From NCBI GenBank assembly GCA_002342365.1, contig DDPV01000045.1, positions 126,175 to 166,549 of the forward strand: DNA of 40,375 nucleotides. The letters run 5' to 3'. Of this stretch, positions 24,313 through 33,028 are shown one piece after another (the first letter of the stretch is position 1; every line of letters begins with the position of its first letter). Below the pieces are notes generated by a model. The model was not told where the DNA came from, ran no database searches, and saw only the letters and a list, made by a program, of their open reading frames with translations. The DNA comes from Burkholderiales bacterium UBA2459 (GTDB taxonomy: Bacteria; Pseudomonadota; Gammaproteobacteria; Burkholderiales; Burkholderiaceae_E). A program made the translations under genes and the position numbers.

Positions 24313-25494
24313 GTGGATTTAAGTTACAGCGTCCAAGAACAAAACTTCAGGGATGAGGTCAGAGGCTGGCTTGACGCAAATCTGCCGGTCGATCTCAAAG
24401 AAAAGGTGGCCCGCTATCAGGAACTGAGCAAAGATGACCTGGTTCGCTGGCACAAAATCCTGGCGGCCAAGGGCTGGGTGGCACCTTCTTGGCCTGTTGA
24501 GTGGGGCGGCACCGGATGGAATGCGGTTGAACGCTCGATTTACGAGGAAGAGTATGCGCTCGCCGGTTGTCCGATCGTTGCGCCCTTTGGGCCCGTGATG
24601 TGTGCATCGGTGTTGCTCAAGTTCGGTACCGATGCGCAAAAAAAGCATTTCCTGCCGCGTATTTATCAGGGCGATGATTTCTGGTGTCAGGGCTATTCAG
24701 AGCCGGGATCGGGTTCTGACCTTGCGTCCTTGAAAACAAAGGCCGAGCGGCAAGGCGATCATTATCGGGTCAATGGCCAAAAAATCTGGACCACGCTTGG
24801 CCATTATGGCGACTGGATTTTTGCCTTGGTTCGCACCGATTCGGATAGCAGCAAACCTCAGGAAGGGATCAGCTTTTTGCTGATCGATATGACCACGCCG
24901 GGCATCACGGTGCGGCCTCTGATTCTTCTTGATGAAGGGCACGAGGTGAATGAAGTTTTTTTTGAAGATGTGATCGTGCCGGTCGAAAACCTGGTCTTCA
25001 AGGAACATCAGGGCTGGACGGTTGCAAAGTACTTGCTTGGCCACGAGCGTCTCGGAACCGGATCGCTGGGTGCATCGCGCCGCGAGTTGCAGCGCATTCA
25101 GCGCGAAGCTGCAAGCACCGAGCACAGGGGTCGCCCGCTACTTGAGGATTTGCGCTTTCGCGATCGCCTCACCCGGGTCGAGGTTGAACTTACCGCCCTT
25201 GAGATCACGCATATGCGTTTTCTTGACAGCATGCGCCGTACCGGCAACCCGCCAGGCGCTGAAGTGTCGATGCTCAAGATCAGAGGCACCGAGATCCAGC
25301 AGGCGCTCACCGAATTGCGTTTGCAAATCGCCGGCCCTGAAGCGGCGCCCTTCAAACCGCTTGCCTACGATGGCTTCGATGCCATGCTGGCCTCGGTCGC
25401 TCCGCGCTACTTTAACTACCGCAAAACAAGCATTTATGCCGGTTCAAACGAAATCCAGCGCAACATTTTTGCCAAGATGGCCCTGGGCCTCTAA
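24313..25494 (+). CDS. Acyl-CoA dehydrogenase, large subunit-like (PimC type)
   Basis: The 393-residue protein is an FAD-dependent acyl-CoA dehydrogenase. Seen: APSWPVEWGGTGW near the N-terminus, the flavin/substrate segment CQGYSEPGSGSDLASLKTKA, the beta-domain WTTLGHYGDW and the C-terminal SIYAGSNEIQRNIFAKMAL. I place the start at the GTG at 24313 (protein MDLSYSVQEQNFRDEV), which has AAAGGAAA upstream; the open frame before it has no family resemblance. It is followed after 18 bases by a second, shorter dehydrogenase. Such pairs (pimeloyl-CoA dehydrogenase PimC/PimD, or the ChsE-type enzymes of steroid degradation) form heteromeric complexes, which I infer here. It could supply the oxidation step missing from the cluster at 0.8-9.8 kb. 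Confidence 0.9.
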   Translation: MDLSYSVQEQNFRDEVRGWLDANLPVDLKEKVARYQELSKDDLVRWHKILAAKGWVAPSWPVEWGGTGWNAVERSIYEEEYALAGCPIVAPFGPVMCASVLLKFGTDAQKKHFLPRIYQGDDFWCQGYSEPGSGSDLASLKTKAERQGDHYRVNGQKIWTTLGHYGDWIFALVRTDSDSSKPQEGISFLLIDMTTPGITVRPLILLDEGHEVNEVFFEDVIVPVENLVFKEHQGWTVAKYLLGHERLGTGSLGASRRELQRIQREAASTEHRGRPLLEDLRFRDRLTRVEVELTALEITHMRFLDSMRRTGNPPGAEVSMLKIRGTEIQQALTELRLQIAGPEAAPFKPLAYDGFDAMLASVAPRYFNYRKTSIYAGSNEIQRNIFAKMALGL

Positions 25495-25512
25495 TTTGCG
25501 GAGCCTTAAGTT

Positions 25513-26670
25513 ATGAATTTCCAGTTTTCAGAAGAACAACAACTTCTCGCAGATAGCGTCACGCGCCTGATCGATGAGCACTATCATTTCGATGCGAGGA
25601 AAAAAATAATTGCTTCCGAGCATGGATGGAGCCCCGCGGTGTATGCAAAGCTGAGCGAACTCGGCCTGACTGCCCTGCCCTTTGCCGAATCGCTGGGTGG
25701 CTTCGGTGCCGGCGCGCTGGAAATGATTCCGGTGATGCAAGCACTTGGTCGTGGCCTGCTCGTTGAGCCCCTCGTCAACACGCTAAGCGCACCCGCTTAT
25801 CTTCTTGATCAAGCCGCCACGCTCGGTCAATCGGCGCTGGCTCAGCCGGTGCTGTCGGCGCTGATTGAGGGCAGCGCCCGAGTGACCTTGGCGCATGACG
25901 AAGCAAATAGCCGTTGGGATCTTTCCGCGGTGCGAAGTTCTGCGACCAGGCATGCGGACGGACACTGGCGTGTGCAAGGTGAAAAGCGTGTGGTCTTGCA
26001 TGCGCAGTCATCCCAGTGGATGCTGCTTTCGGCACGGCTTGCCGGCGAGCACAGCCATCCTGGAGCGATCGCATTGTTTCTCGTGGCAAGCGACACGCCC
26101 GGGCTCCACATGAAAACCTACCGGACCTATGATGACCAGCGTGCTGCCGACATCGGTTTTGATCTGAAGCTTGACGCGCAGGCGCTTTTGTTGGGCGACG
26201 GGGACGCGATGGCCCATATCGAAGCGGCCTGCGATTGGGCACAAGTGCTGATGTGTTCGGAGGCCTTGGGGGTGATGGACGAGGCTAACCGGCTCACCCT
26301 TGAGTATTTGAAAACAAGAAAACAATTTGGCATGCCTATTGGAGCGTTCCAGGCTTTACAGCATCGGATGGTTGATATGATGATGAGCGCCGAGCAAAGT
26401 CGCTCGATTACTTATCTTGCCTGCGATCGTGTCGACGCAGCAAAATCCGGTCGGGTTTCTGCGAGCGAACGGGCAAGAGCGGTTTCAATGGCCAGGGTCA
26501 AGGTGAACGAAGCAGCCCGGCATATCGGCCAGGAATCGATTCAATTGCATGGCGGTATGGGCATGACCATTGAAATGAAGATCAGCCACAACTTTAAGCG
26601 GCTCACCGCAATGTCTCAGCAGTTTGGAGACTTGGATCATCATCTCGATCGGCTGGCAAGAGCAGCCTGA
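25513..26670 (+). CDS. Acyl-CoA dehydrogenase, small subunit-like (PimD type)
   Basis: The 385-residue partner starts MNFQFSEEQQLLADSVTRL, a normal acyl-CoA dehydrogenase N-terminus, with GGAG upstream of the ATG at 25513. FADSLGGFGAG-like (FAESLGGFGAG) and the C-terminal IQLHGGMGMTIEMKISH, near residue 345, are characteristic of the second subunit of PimC/PimD-like pairs. The canonical Ser/Thr-rich FAD loop (SEPGSGSD in the first subunit) is not recognisable, so flavin and active site may be shared between subunits; this is inference. It ends before a weak hairpin that faces the convergent ettA. Confidence 0.88.
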   Translation: MNFQFSEEQQLLADSVTRLIDEHYHFDARKKIIASEHGWSPAVYAKLSELGLTALPFAESLGGFGAGALEMIPVMQALGRGLLVEPLVNTLSAPAYLLDQAATLGQSALAQPVLSALIEGSARVTLAHDEANSRWDLSAVRSSATRHADGHWRVQGEKRVVLHAQSSQWMLLSARLAGEHSHPGAIALFLVASDTPGLHMKTYRTYDDQRAADIGFDLKLDAQALLLGDGDAMAHIEAACDWAQVLMCSEALGVMDEANRLTLEYLKTRKQFGMPIGAFQALQHRMVDMMMSAEQSRSITYLACDRVDAAKSGRVSASERARAVSMARVKVNEAARHIGQESIQLHGGMGMTIEMKISHNFKRLTAMSQQFGDLDHHLDRLARAA

Positions 26671-26679
26671 ACCATATAC

Positions 26680-26704
26680 GGCCAGGGTCGATCAGGCCTT
26701 GGCC
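26680..26704. terminator. Possible bidirectional hairpin between convergent genes
   Basis: GGCCAGGG at 26680-26687 and CCTTGGCC at 26697-26704 can pair over seven of eight positions with a nine-base loop. It lies between the ends of the acyl-CoA dehydrogenase and ettA. No U-tract follows on either strand, so intrinsic termination is uncertain. Confidence 0.35.
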
Positions 26705-26724
26705 GCTCAAGCGGCAAGCGAAGC

Positions 26725-28398
26725 TCAGGCGCTAAGTGCCTTGTAGCGAATCCGCTCAGGTTGATCGGCGGCGTCTCCAAGGCGTCTGCGCCGGTCAGCG
26801 AGATAGTCGGCGTAATTGCCTTCAAACCAGACCACTTGGCTGTTGCCCTCGAAAGCCAGAATATGGGTGGCGATGCGATCAAGAAACCACCGATCGTGAG
26901 AAATCACCACAGCGCAGCCTGGAAACTGTAACAGTGCTTGCTCAAGCGCACGCAGGGTTTCAACATCCAGATCATTGGTGGGTTCGTCGAGCAAGAGTAG
27001 ATTGCCGCCCAGGCGCAAGGTCTTGGCCAGATGCACCCGGTTGCGTTCACCGCCTGAGAGATCGCCGATTCGCTTTTGCTGGTCAGCGCCCTTGAAGTTG
27101 AAGCGAGCGCAATATCCGCGGCTGGAGGTGACGTAGGTCCCCACGGTGATATTGTCCAAGCCGTCTGAGATTTCCTCCCACACGGTTTTTTGACCATTTA
27201 ACTGGTCCCGACTTTGGTCGACCGCAGCCACACGAACGGTATCGCCAATCCGCAGCTGGCCCTGATCCGGCTTTTCCTCTCCGGTGATCATGCGAAACAG
27301 CGTGGTCTTGCCGGCCCCGTTCGGGCCGATCACGCCAACGATGCCACCCGGGGGCAGCGCGAAATTCAGATCGTCATAAAGAATTTTGTCGCCAAAGCGT
27401 TTGCACAAGCCGCTGGCTTCCACCACAAGATCGCCAAGCCTCGGACCCGGTGGAATATAGATTTCGTTGGTTTCGTTGCGGGCCTGCGCTTCGGTGGAGG
27501 CAAGTTCCTCAAAACGTTGCAGGCGTGCCTTGCTCTTGGCCTGACGCCCTTTGGGGTTGCTGCGGACCCACTCAAGTTCGTCTTGCATCGCCTTGATCCG
27601 CGCCGATTCCTGCTTGGCTTCGATTTGCAGCCGCGCCTCTTTTTGCTCAAGCCAGCTTGAGTAGTTGCCTTGCCAGGGAATGCCATGGCCGCGATCAAGT
27701 TCAAGAATCCAGCCTGCAACATTATCAAGAAAATATCGGTCGTGAGTGACTGCAATCACAGTCCCCGGAAATCGTTCAAGAAATTGCTCGAGCCATTGGA
27801 CCGATAAGGCATCCAGATGATTGGTTGGCTCATCCAGCAACAGCATATCGGGTTCGGATAAAAGCAGACGGCAAAGCGCAACGCGACGCCGCTCACCGCC
27901 CGACAAATGGCTGACCGCTGCTTGCCAGGGCGGCAGGCGCAAGGCATCGGCAGCGATTTCCAGGCGACGCTCGATTTCCCAGCCATTGCAAGCATCAATC
28001 GCCGATTGCAATTCACCCTGCCGTTCAAGCAACTGGTTCATCTCTTCGTCGTCCATGGGCTCGGCAAAACGATCGCTGATCGCATTAAAATCTTTAACAA
28101 GAGAGATCGCTTCGCCAAGCCCTTGCTCGACATTGCCCCTCACGTCCAGACTTTCATCGAGCTGTGGCTCCTGGGCCAGGTAGCCGAGCTTCAAATTCGG
28201 CATCGGTCTGGCCTCGCCCTCAAACTGCGAATCAACCCCGGCCATGATCCGCAAAAGGCTTGACTTACCCGAACCGTTGAGTCCGAGTACACCAATTTTC
28301 GCGCCCGGGAAAAAGGACAGTGAAATATCTTTCAGGATTACCCGTTTGGGCGGAACGACTTTTCCCACGCGGTTCATGGTGAAAACATATTGGGCCAT
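26725..28398 (-). CDS. ettA: Energy-dependent translational throttle protein EttA (ABC-F)
   Basis: EttA is a cytosolic ABC-F ATPase that binds the ribosomal E site and gates the first elongation step according to ATP/ADP. The 557 residues match the usual length. There are two nucleotide-binding domains: Walker A GLNGSGKSS near 40 and GPNGAGKTT near 360, signatures SGGERRRVAL and SGGERNRVHL, and Walker B LLLDEPTNHLD and LLLDEPTNDLD. The inter-domain linker and the N-terminus MAQYVFTMNRVGKVVPPKR are EttA-specific and separate it from Uup and YheS. The gene is divergent from the TRAP operon, with 171 bases between the two start codons. Confidence 0.95.
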   Translation of the reverse strand: MAQYVFTMNRVGKVVPPKRVILKDISLSFFPGAKIGVLGLNGSGKSSLLRIMAGVDSQFEGEARPMPNLKLGYLAQEPQLDESLDVRGNVEQGLGEAISLVKDFNAISDRFAEPMDDEEMNQLLERQGELQSAIDACNGWEIERRLEIAADALRLPPWQAAVSHLSGGERRRVALCRLLLSEPDMLLLDEPTNHLDALSVQWLEQFLERFPGTVIAVTHDRYFLDNVAGWILELDRGHGIPWQGNYSSWLEQKEARLQIEAKQESARIKAMQDELEWVRSNPKGRQAKSKARLQRFEELASTEAQARNETNEIYIPPGPRLGDLVVEASGLCKRFGDKILYDDLNFALPPGGIVGVIGPNGAGKTTLFRMITGEEKPDQGQLRIGDTVRVAAVDQSRDQLNGQKTVWEEISDGLDNITVGTYVTSSRGYCARFNFKGADQQKRIGDLSGGERNRVHLAKTLRLGGNLLLLDEPTNDLDVETLRALEQALLQFPGCAVVISHDRWFLDRIATHILAFEGNSQVVWFEGNYADYLADRRRRLGDAADQPERIRYKALSA

Positions 28399-28453
28399 CG
28401 GCGCACTCTCAGCGTTAGAATCGGATACGCCGATGGTATCGCGTTGGGTGACT

Positions 28454-28479
28454 GCATGCTGATGCTGGCATTGGCATGC
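28454..28479. promoter_or_regulatory. 26-bp imperfect palindrome between ettA and the TRAP operon
   Basis: GCATGCTGATGC at 28454-28465 and GCATTGGCATGC at 28468-28479 form 12-base arms with two mismatches around a two-base centre. It lies in the divergent promoter region, 56 bases from the ettA start and about 90 from dctP. It resembles an operator more than a terminator because no U-tract follows. Confidence 0.5.
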
Positions 28480-28522
28480 CCTTCATGTCAGCGGATGCAA
28501 AGGGTCTGACCACGTTAAAACA

Positions 28523-28550
28523 TTCGTCTCAACACCATGGGTGAGACGAA
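28523..28550. promoter_or_regulatory. 28-bp inverted repeat with perfect 9-bp arms just upstream of the dctP ribosome site
   Basis: TTCGTCTCA at 28523-28531 and TGAGACGAA at 28542-28550 are perfect reverse complements separated by ten bases. The element ends five bases before the Shine-Dalgarno AGGAG at 28556-28560. It may be a repressor operator for the TRAP transporter operon or a 5'-UTR hairpin. Confidence 0.6.
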
Positions 28551-28569
28551 CATTCAGGAGAACACGACG

Positions 28570-29556
28570 ATGAGACACTCAAAAAGGAGGCTACTTGCCT
28601 CGATGGCATGCGCTGCAAGCTTGATCGCTCTGCCGACTGCCCATGCAGAAAGCAAGTGGGATCTGGCTTCCGCTTACGCGGCTGGAAACTTCCATAGCAA
28701 GTTATTGGGCGAGTTTGCCACGGAGGTCGACAAGGCAACGCAGGGCAAGTTAAAAATCACCCTTCACGTCAACGCATCGCTTTTTAAGGCACCGGAAATC
28801 AAACGCGCGGTGCAAGGTGGTCAGGCCCAGGCAGGCGAAATTCTGCTTGTGAATTTTCAAAACGAATGGCAACTCTTTGGCGCGGATGGCCTACCTTTTC
28901 TGACCGATTCGTATGAGTCAGCCAGGAAACTTTACGCAGCCCAAAAGCCCTTTCTTGACAAAAAGCTTGCTGAACAAGGGATGGTGCTTTTGTATACGGT
29001 GCCCTGGCCTCCGCAGGGTATTTTTGTGAAAAAAACGCTCAGCAGTGCCGCAGATCTGAAGGCGGTGAAGTGGCGCGCCTACAGCCCGGCAACCGCAAGA
29101 ATCGCCGAACTGGTTGGAGCTCAGCCGGTTACGATTCAAGCCGCAGAGCTTTCTCAGGCGATGGCAACAGGTGTTGTCGAATCCTATATGTCATCCGGTG
29201 CCACAGGCGTCGACACCAAAACCTATGAGCACATCAAACATTTTTATGACACGCAAGCCTGGATACCGAAAAATGCGGTGATCGTGAACAAAAAGGCTTT
29301 TGATGCGCTGGATGCGCCTACAAGAGATGCGCTAAGGCAGGTCTCGGCGCGGATGGAGGCCAAAGGTTGGGAAGAGTCCAAGGCAGTCATGGCGCAGTCA
29401 CTCGAAACCTTAAAGAGCAACGGCATGACGATTCATCAGCCGCCTGCCGCATTGAAGGCAGATCTTCAAAAAGTTGGGGATAGCTTACTCAAAGAGTGGT
29501 TGGCTAAAGCCGGTGCCGAAGGACAAAGCCTGATCGATGCTTTCCGCAAGCCTTGA
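28570..29556 (+). CDS. TRAP transporter substrate-binding protein (DctP family)
   Basis: The 328-residue protein is a periplasmic solute receptor of a tripartite ATP-independent transporter. A cleavable signal is visible: MRHSKRRLLA, a hydrophobic stretch, and cleavage after THA-like TAHA at residue 26. The ligand-anchoring arginine of the family is at about residue 169 (KWRAYSPATARIAELVGA). Ligand is probably a carboxylate because of that arginine, but not necessarily a C4-dicarboxylate. The ATG at 28570 follows AGGAG by nine bases; an earlier in-frame ATG at 28537 lies inside the inverted repeat and is rejected. It heads an operon with the two membrane subunits and nnr. Confidence 0.92.
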   Translation: MRHSKRRLLASMACAASLIALPTAHAESKWDLASAYAAGNFHSKLLGEFATEVDKATQGKLKITLHVNASLFKAPEIKRAVQGGQAQAGEILLVNFQNEWQLFGADGLPFLTDSYESARKLYAAQKPFLDKKLAEQGMVLLYTVPWPPQGIFVKKTLSSAADLKAVKWRAYSPATARIAELVGAQPVTIQAAELSQAMATGVVESYMSSGATGVDTKTYEHIKHFYDTQAWIPKNAVIVNKKAFDALDAPTRDALRQVSARMEAKGWEESKAVMAQSLETLKSNGMTIHQPPAALKADLQKVGDSLLKEWLAKAGAEGQSLIDAFRKP

Positions 29557-30083
29557 ACGATCCGCAAATTGGCGTGATGCTGCGCAGGGTGCTTGATGGG
29601 CTTTACGACAGTGCCGCAGGGCTTGCGGCACTGTTTTTAGTGCTCTTGCTGCTTTCGGTGTTGACGTCGATCTTGGGTCGAACGCTGCACTTCATGATCC
29701 CAGGAACCGATGCCTACGCCGGCTACTTCATGGCAGCCTCCGCCTTTCTCGCTTTGGCCCATACGCTAAGGCGGGGTGAACATATTCGGGTCAGCTTGAT
29801 TGTGTCGCAGCTGCCAGCAGGCTTGCAACATCGTACGGCGATATTGGCCAGTGGGCTGGGTGTGTTGCTCGGCGGCCTGCTCGCCGTGTTTTCGATCAGG
29901 CTGGTCATCCAATCAATTGCCTATAACGATATATCGACGTCCAACGACGCAACACCGCTGTGGATTCCTCAACTGAGCATGGCCATTGGCACCATCATTT
30001 TTTTTATTGCCTTGGTGGATGATTGCATCGAAGTTGTTGTGAACCGAAAAGTCAACGCCGACACGCTGTCTCGCCATGAATGA
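29553..30083 (+). CDS. TRAP transporter small permease (DctQ family)
   Basis: The 176-residue membrane protein has four hydrophobic helices, as expected for the small DctQ subunit that joins the receptor and the large permease. Recognisable segments are AALFLVLLLLSVLTSILGR, the conserved RRGEHIRVSLI region and a last helix near IGTIIFFIALVDD. The start is probably the TTG at 29553, which overlaps the dctP stop (TTGA); the ATG at 29577 would give a protein eight residues shorter. Close packing indicates co-translation with dctP. Confidence 0.88.
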   Translation: MNDPQIGVMLRRVLDGLYDSAAGLAALFLVLLLLSVLTSILGRTLHFMIPGTDAYAGYFMAASAFLALAHTLRRGEHIRVSLIVSQLPAGLQHRTAILASGLGVLLGGLLAVFSIRLVIQSIAYNDISTSNDATPLWIPQLSMAIGTIIFFIALVDDCIEVVVNRKVNADTLSRHE

Positions 30084-30100
30084 TGGGTTGATTTCTCGTC

Positions 30101-31402
30101 ATGCATGATTTGTTGATCACCGGGCTCTTGATCGTTTGCCTGTTTTTGTTTCTAGGGTCCGGGGTCTGGATCGGACTTACGCTCTCCGGTGTCGCCTGGA
30201 TTGCCATGCAAATGTTCGTTTCGCGCCCCGCTGGCGATGCGATGGCGGTGACCATTTGGGGTTCATCATCAAGTTGGACGCTCACCGCTTTGCCGCTCTT
30301 TATCTGGATGGGTGAGATTTTGTTTCGCACCCGTTTGTCAGAAGATATGTTCAAAGGACTTGCGCCATGGCTGCAAGGCCTTCCCGGCCGATTACTTCAC
30401 ACCAACGTCGTCGGTTGCGCGATTTTTGCTGCGGTATCAGGATCTAGCGCTGCAACCTGCGCCACGATTGGCAAGATGACCCTGCCGGAACTCACCCGTC
30501 GCGGCTATCCCGAAGCGATGGTCATTGGCACATTGGCCGGATCGGGCACTTTGGGTTTGTTGATCCCGCCATCGATCATCATGATTGTTTACGGCGTCGC
30601 CGCCGAAGTTTCAATTTCTAAACTCTTTATCGCCGGGGTTTTTCCTGGAATTTTGTTGTCGGCGCTTTTCTCCGGCTACGTCGTGTTGTGGTCATTGCGT
30701 AATCCGGAGCGGATACCCATGGCCGACACGGAGCCTAGCCTTCTTGAAAAGCTCAAGGCCTCGCGAAGCCTGATTCCGGTGCTGTTGCTGATCAGCGCTG
30801 TGCTCGGTTCCATTTATGCGGGTATTGCCACAGCGACTGAAGCGGCCGGACTTGGCGTTGTCGGCGCCTTGGTGCTTTCGTTGCTTCAGGGGACGCTGAC
30901 GCTGTCAAGTTTCAAGGCATCCTTGCTCGGTGCCACGCGGCTCTACTGCATGATTGCACTGATTCTCGCCGGTGCTGCTTTTCTTACCCTATCGATGGGC
31001 TATCTCGGTTTACCCCGCCATCTTGCTGAATGGATCGGTAGCCTGGATTTGAGTCGCTTTGCCCTGGTCTTGGCACTGTTACTTTTTTACATGCTCTTGG
31101 GCTGTTTCCTTGACGGTATCTCGATGGTTGTGCTGACCATGGGCGTGATCATGCCCACAGTACAGGCTGCGGGCATCGACCCGATCTGGTTCGGTATATT
31201 TATTGTATTTGTCGTAGAAATGGCGCAGATTACACCGCCGGTAGGATTCAATCTTTTTGTCTTGCAAGGTATGACCGGTCGACAGCTCACTTATGTTGCC
31301 CGAGTGACCATGCCATTTTTCGGTCTCATGATTGTAGCTTTATTGATTCTGTATTTCATACCTGGGATTGCAACCTGGCTTCCATCCCAGATGAAGCTCT
31401 AG
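30101..31402 (+). CDS. TRAP transporter large permease (DctM family)
   Basis: The 433-residue protein is the Na+-coupled transport subunit, with about 11-12 membrane helices. Family markers are ALPLFIWMGEILFR near the N-terminus, GCAIFAAVSGSSAATCATIG, TLAGSGTLGLLIPPSI, ATEAAGLGVVGALVL and the C-terminal EMAQITPPVGFNLFVLQG. It starts 17 bases after the small permease gene. Its TAG stop is directly followed by the ATG of nnr, with no spacer. Confidence 0.93.
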   Translation: MHDLLITGLLIVCLFLFLGSGVWIGLTLSGVAWIAMQMFVSRPAGDAMAVTIWGSSSSWTLTALPLFIWMGEILFRTRLSEDMFKGLAPWLQGLPGRLLHTNVVGCAIFAAVSGSSAATCATIGKMTLPELTRRGYPEAMVIGTLAGSGTLGLLIPPSIIMIVYGVAAEVSISKLFIAGVFPGILLSALFSGYVVLWSLRNPERIPMADTEPSLLEKLKASRSLIPVLLLISAVLGSIYAGIATATEAAGLGVVGALVLSLLQGTLTLSSFKASLLGATRLYCMIALILAGAAFLTLSMGYLGLPRHLAEWIGSLDLSRFALVLALLLFYMLLGCFLDGISMVVLTMGVIMPTVQAAGIDPIWFGIFIVFVVEMAQITPPVGFNLFVLQGMTGRQLTYVARVTMPFFGLMIVALLILYFIPGIATWLPSQMKL

Positions 31403-32965
31403 ATGGGCTTGCAAGCGCCACGTTTCGCTTATCGGCAGTGCGATGTTCGAGCCTATGAGCAGCGTCAACTGCAGACCGTACCCGAATCGCTTCTTATGCA
31501 AGCGGCTGCTAAAGCGATTGCTGAGCTTGCGGGTAAGCGGATGCAGGCGCTTGCGCAAGGCAGTACGGTGCTTGTGCTGGCGGGGCCTGGGAAGAACGGA
31601 CAGGATGCGCTACTGGCGATGCATTGGCTGCAAGCGCATGGCTGGTCCTGTGAATCCTTAGCGGGTATTGATGCCGATTCGCTATCCGGACTCGCATCCA
31701 GACTTCCTGATCGTGGACTGCTCATCGACGGCTGGCTTGGCTTGGGCCAGAATCGCCTGCTATCGGATACGCTTGGCCACGCGGTCAAGCAGATCAATGC
31801 CTGGCGTGCCCAAGCGCCTGATCGTGCAATTCTAAGTATTGATCTTCCCACCGGGCTGCATCCTGATGCGGGTCAGCCCTGGCCTGTTGCGGTCGAGGCC
31901 GATGACTGCCTTGCGCTGCTGCGACCGCTTCGTGGATTGTTTACCGGGCAGGGCCGCAAGCATTGGCAAAGCCTGCAACTGGCAGCCTTGGCTGCCGATC
32001 AGGAGCACGATGCGCTAGATCAATCGCATCGACTTGGGTTGTCAAGCGTCAAAGCGCACGGTCTGATCAACCAGGCATCGAATTTTGAGGGCTATCGCCT
32101 TGCTCAGCGACCCAATACGGCACATAAGGGCCAAATGGGTGATGTGCTTATCGTTGGCGGCGCAAGGGGTATGGAAGGCGCAGTGTCGCTGGCTGTCAAA
32201 GGCTGCCTTGCAATCGGCGTGGGCAAGTGTTTTGTCCTGCCGCTTGAAGCGCGATCGAGCTTTCACACATGGCCAGCGCAGGTGATGCGTTGCAGTCCCG
32301 CTGGTTTTGCGGCTGTGCTTGCGCATCCGCAGCGACAAGTCATCGCGATCGGCTGCGGCCTGGGCGCTGGAGCCCGGGCTATAAAGTATCTTCGCGATGC
32401 CCTGAGTTCAACGCTTGACCTTGTCATCGATGCTGACGGGCTCAATCTGCTTGCAAGTGCGCCCGAGCTGATGGAGCAACTAAGGCTGAGCCTGAGCGCA
32501 AGCTCGCAATCCGCCGCAAGCGCTGAGGCGATAGGGCTTGAGCACAGGCGTCGTGTGGTCCTAACGCCCCACCCATTAGAAGCGGCAAGGTTGCTCGGTG
32601 TGAGCCGAGACGCTGTCGAGAATGACCGCTTCGCCGCCATCGATGCACTCGTCAGCCGCAGTGGATGCACCGTGATTTTGAAGGGCGCAGGAAGCCTTGT
32701 GCAATCGCCCTTGATGCAAAGTCTGATTATTGATTGCGCTGCACCTGCGCTGGCTCAGGCGGGATCGGGCGATTTTCTCTGCGGGATGGTGGCTGCGCTA
32801 CTTGCAAGACATCGCGGTGTTGAGCCTCAAGTCCTCGCAGCCGCTGCCGCCTGGCTGCATGCCGACGGTGCTGCTCGATGGAGCCAATCCAAGAGGCAAA
32901 GCCATGCGCTGTCTTTTGATGCACTGAGCGAATGGATCAGCGACTCTTTTGCTCAGCTGACATGA
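31403..32965 (+). CDS. nnr: Bifunctional NAD(P)H-hydrate epimerase / ADP-dependent NAD(P)H-hydrate dehydratase
   Basis: This enzyme repairs hydrated NADH and NADPH: the N-terminal YjeF_N domain epimerises R-NAD(P)HX and the C-terminal YjeF_C ribokinase-like domain dehydrates S-NAD(P)HX using ADP. The 520-residue length fits. N-terminal domain: VLAGPGKNGQDALLAMHWL, where most homologues have GNNGGDG, and SIDLPTGLHPDAG. C-terminal domain: KGQMGDVLIVGGARGMEGA, LVIDADGLNLLA, LTPHPLEAARLL, ILKGAGSLV and AQAGSGDFLCGMVAALL near 450-467. The start ATG abuts the DctM stop, so it is almost certainly co-transcribed with the transporter. The altered epimerase motif leaves the activity of that half open. 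Confidence 0.88.
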   Translation: MGLQAPRFAYRQCDVRAYEQRQLQTVPESLLMQAAAKAIAELAGKRMQALAQGSTVLVLAGPGKNGQDALLAMHWLQAHGWSCESLAGIDADSLSGLASRLPDRGLLIDGWLGLGQNRLLSDTLGHAVKQINAWRAQAPDRAILSIDLPTGLHPDAGQPWPVAVEADDCLALLRPLRGLFTGQGRKHWQSLQLAALAADQEHDALDQSHRLGLSSVKAHGLINQASNFEGYRLAQRPNTAHKGQMGDVLIVGGARGMEGAVSLAVKGCLAIGVGKCFVLPLEARSSFHTWPAQVMRCSPAGFAAVLAHPQRQVIAIGCGLGAGARAIKYLRDALSSTLDLVIDADGLNLLASAPELMEQLRLSLSASSQSAASAEAIGLEHRRRVVLTPHPLEAARLLGVSRDAVENDRFAAIDALVSRSGCTVILKGAGSLVQSPLMQSLIIDCAAPALAQAGSGDFLCGMVAALLARHRGVEPQVLAAAAAWLHADGAARWSQSKRQSHALSFDALSEWISDSFAQLT

Positions 32966-33028
32966 GGAAAGCTTAGGCGATGCATCAAGCCGCGCTGAGC
33001 CTACTTTCTTGTGGATTCTTACCGAGCC

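Noticed and set aside
28471..28486. TTGGCATG motif considered as a sigma54 -24 element
   Set aside because: The matching GC at the -12 position is absent (AT instead), and the motif is part of a palindrome.
32966..33028. Possible terminator between convergent nnr and ybbA
   Set aside because: Only a five-base stem (TAGGC/GCCTA) with a 20-base loop can be drawn, too weak to call.
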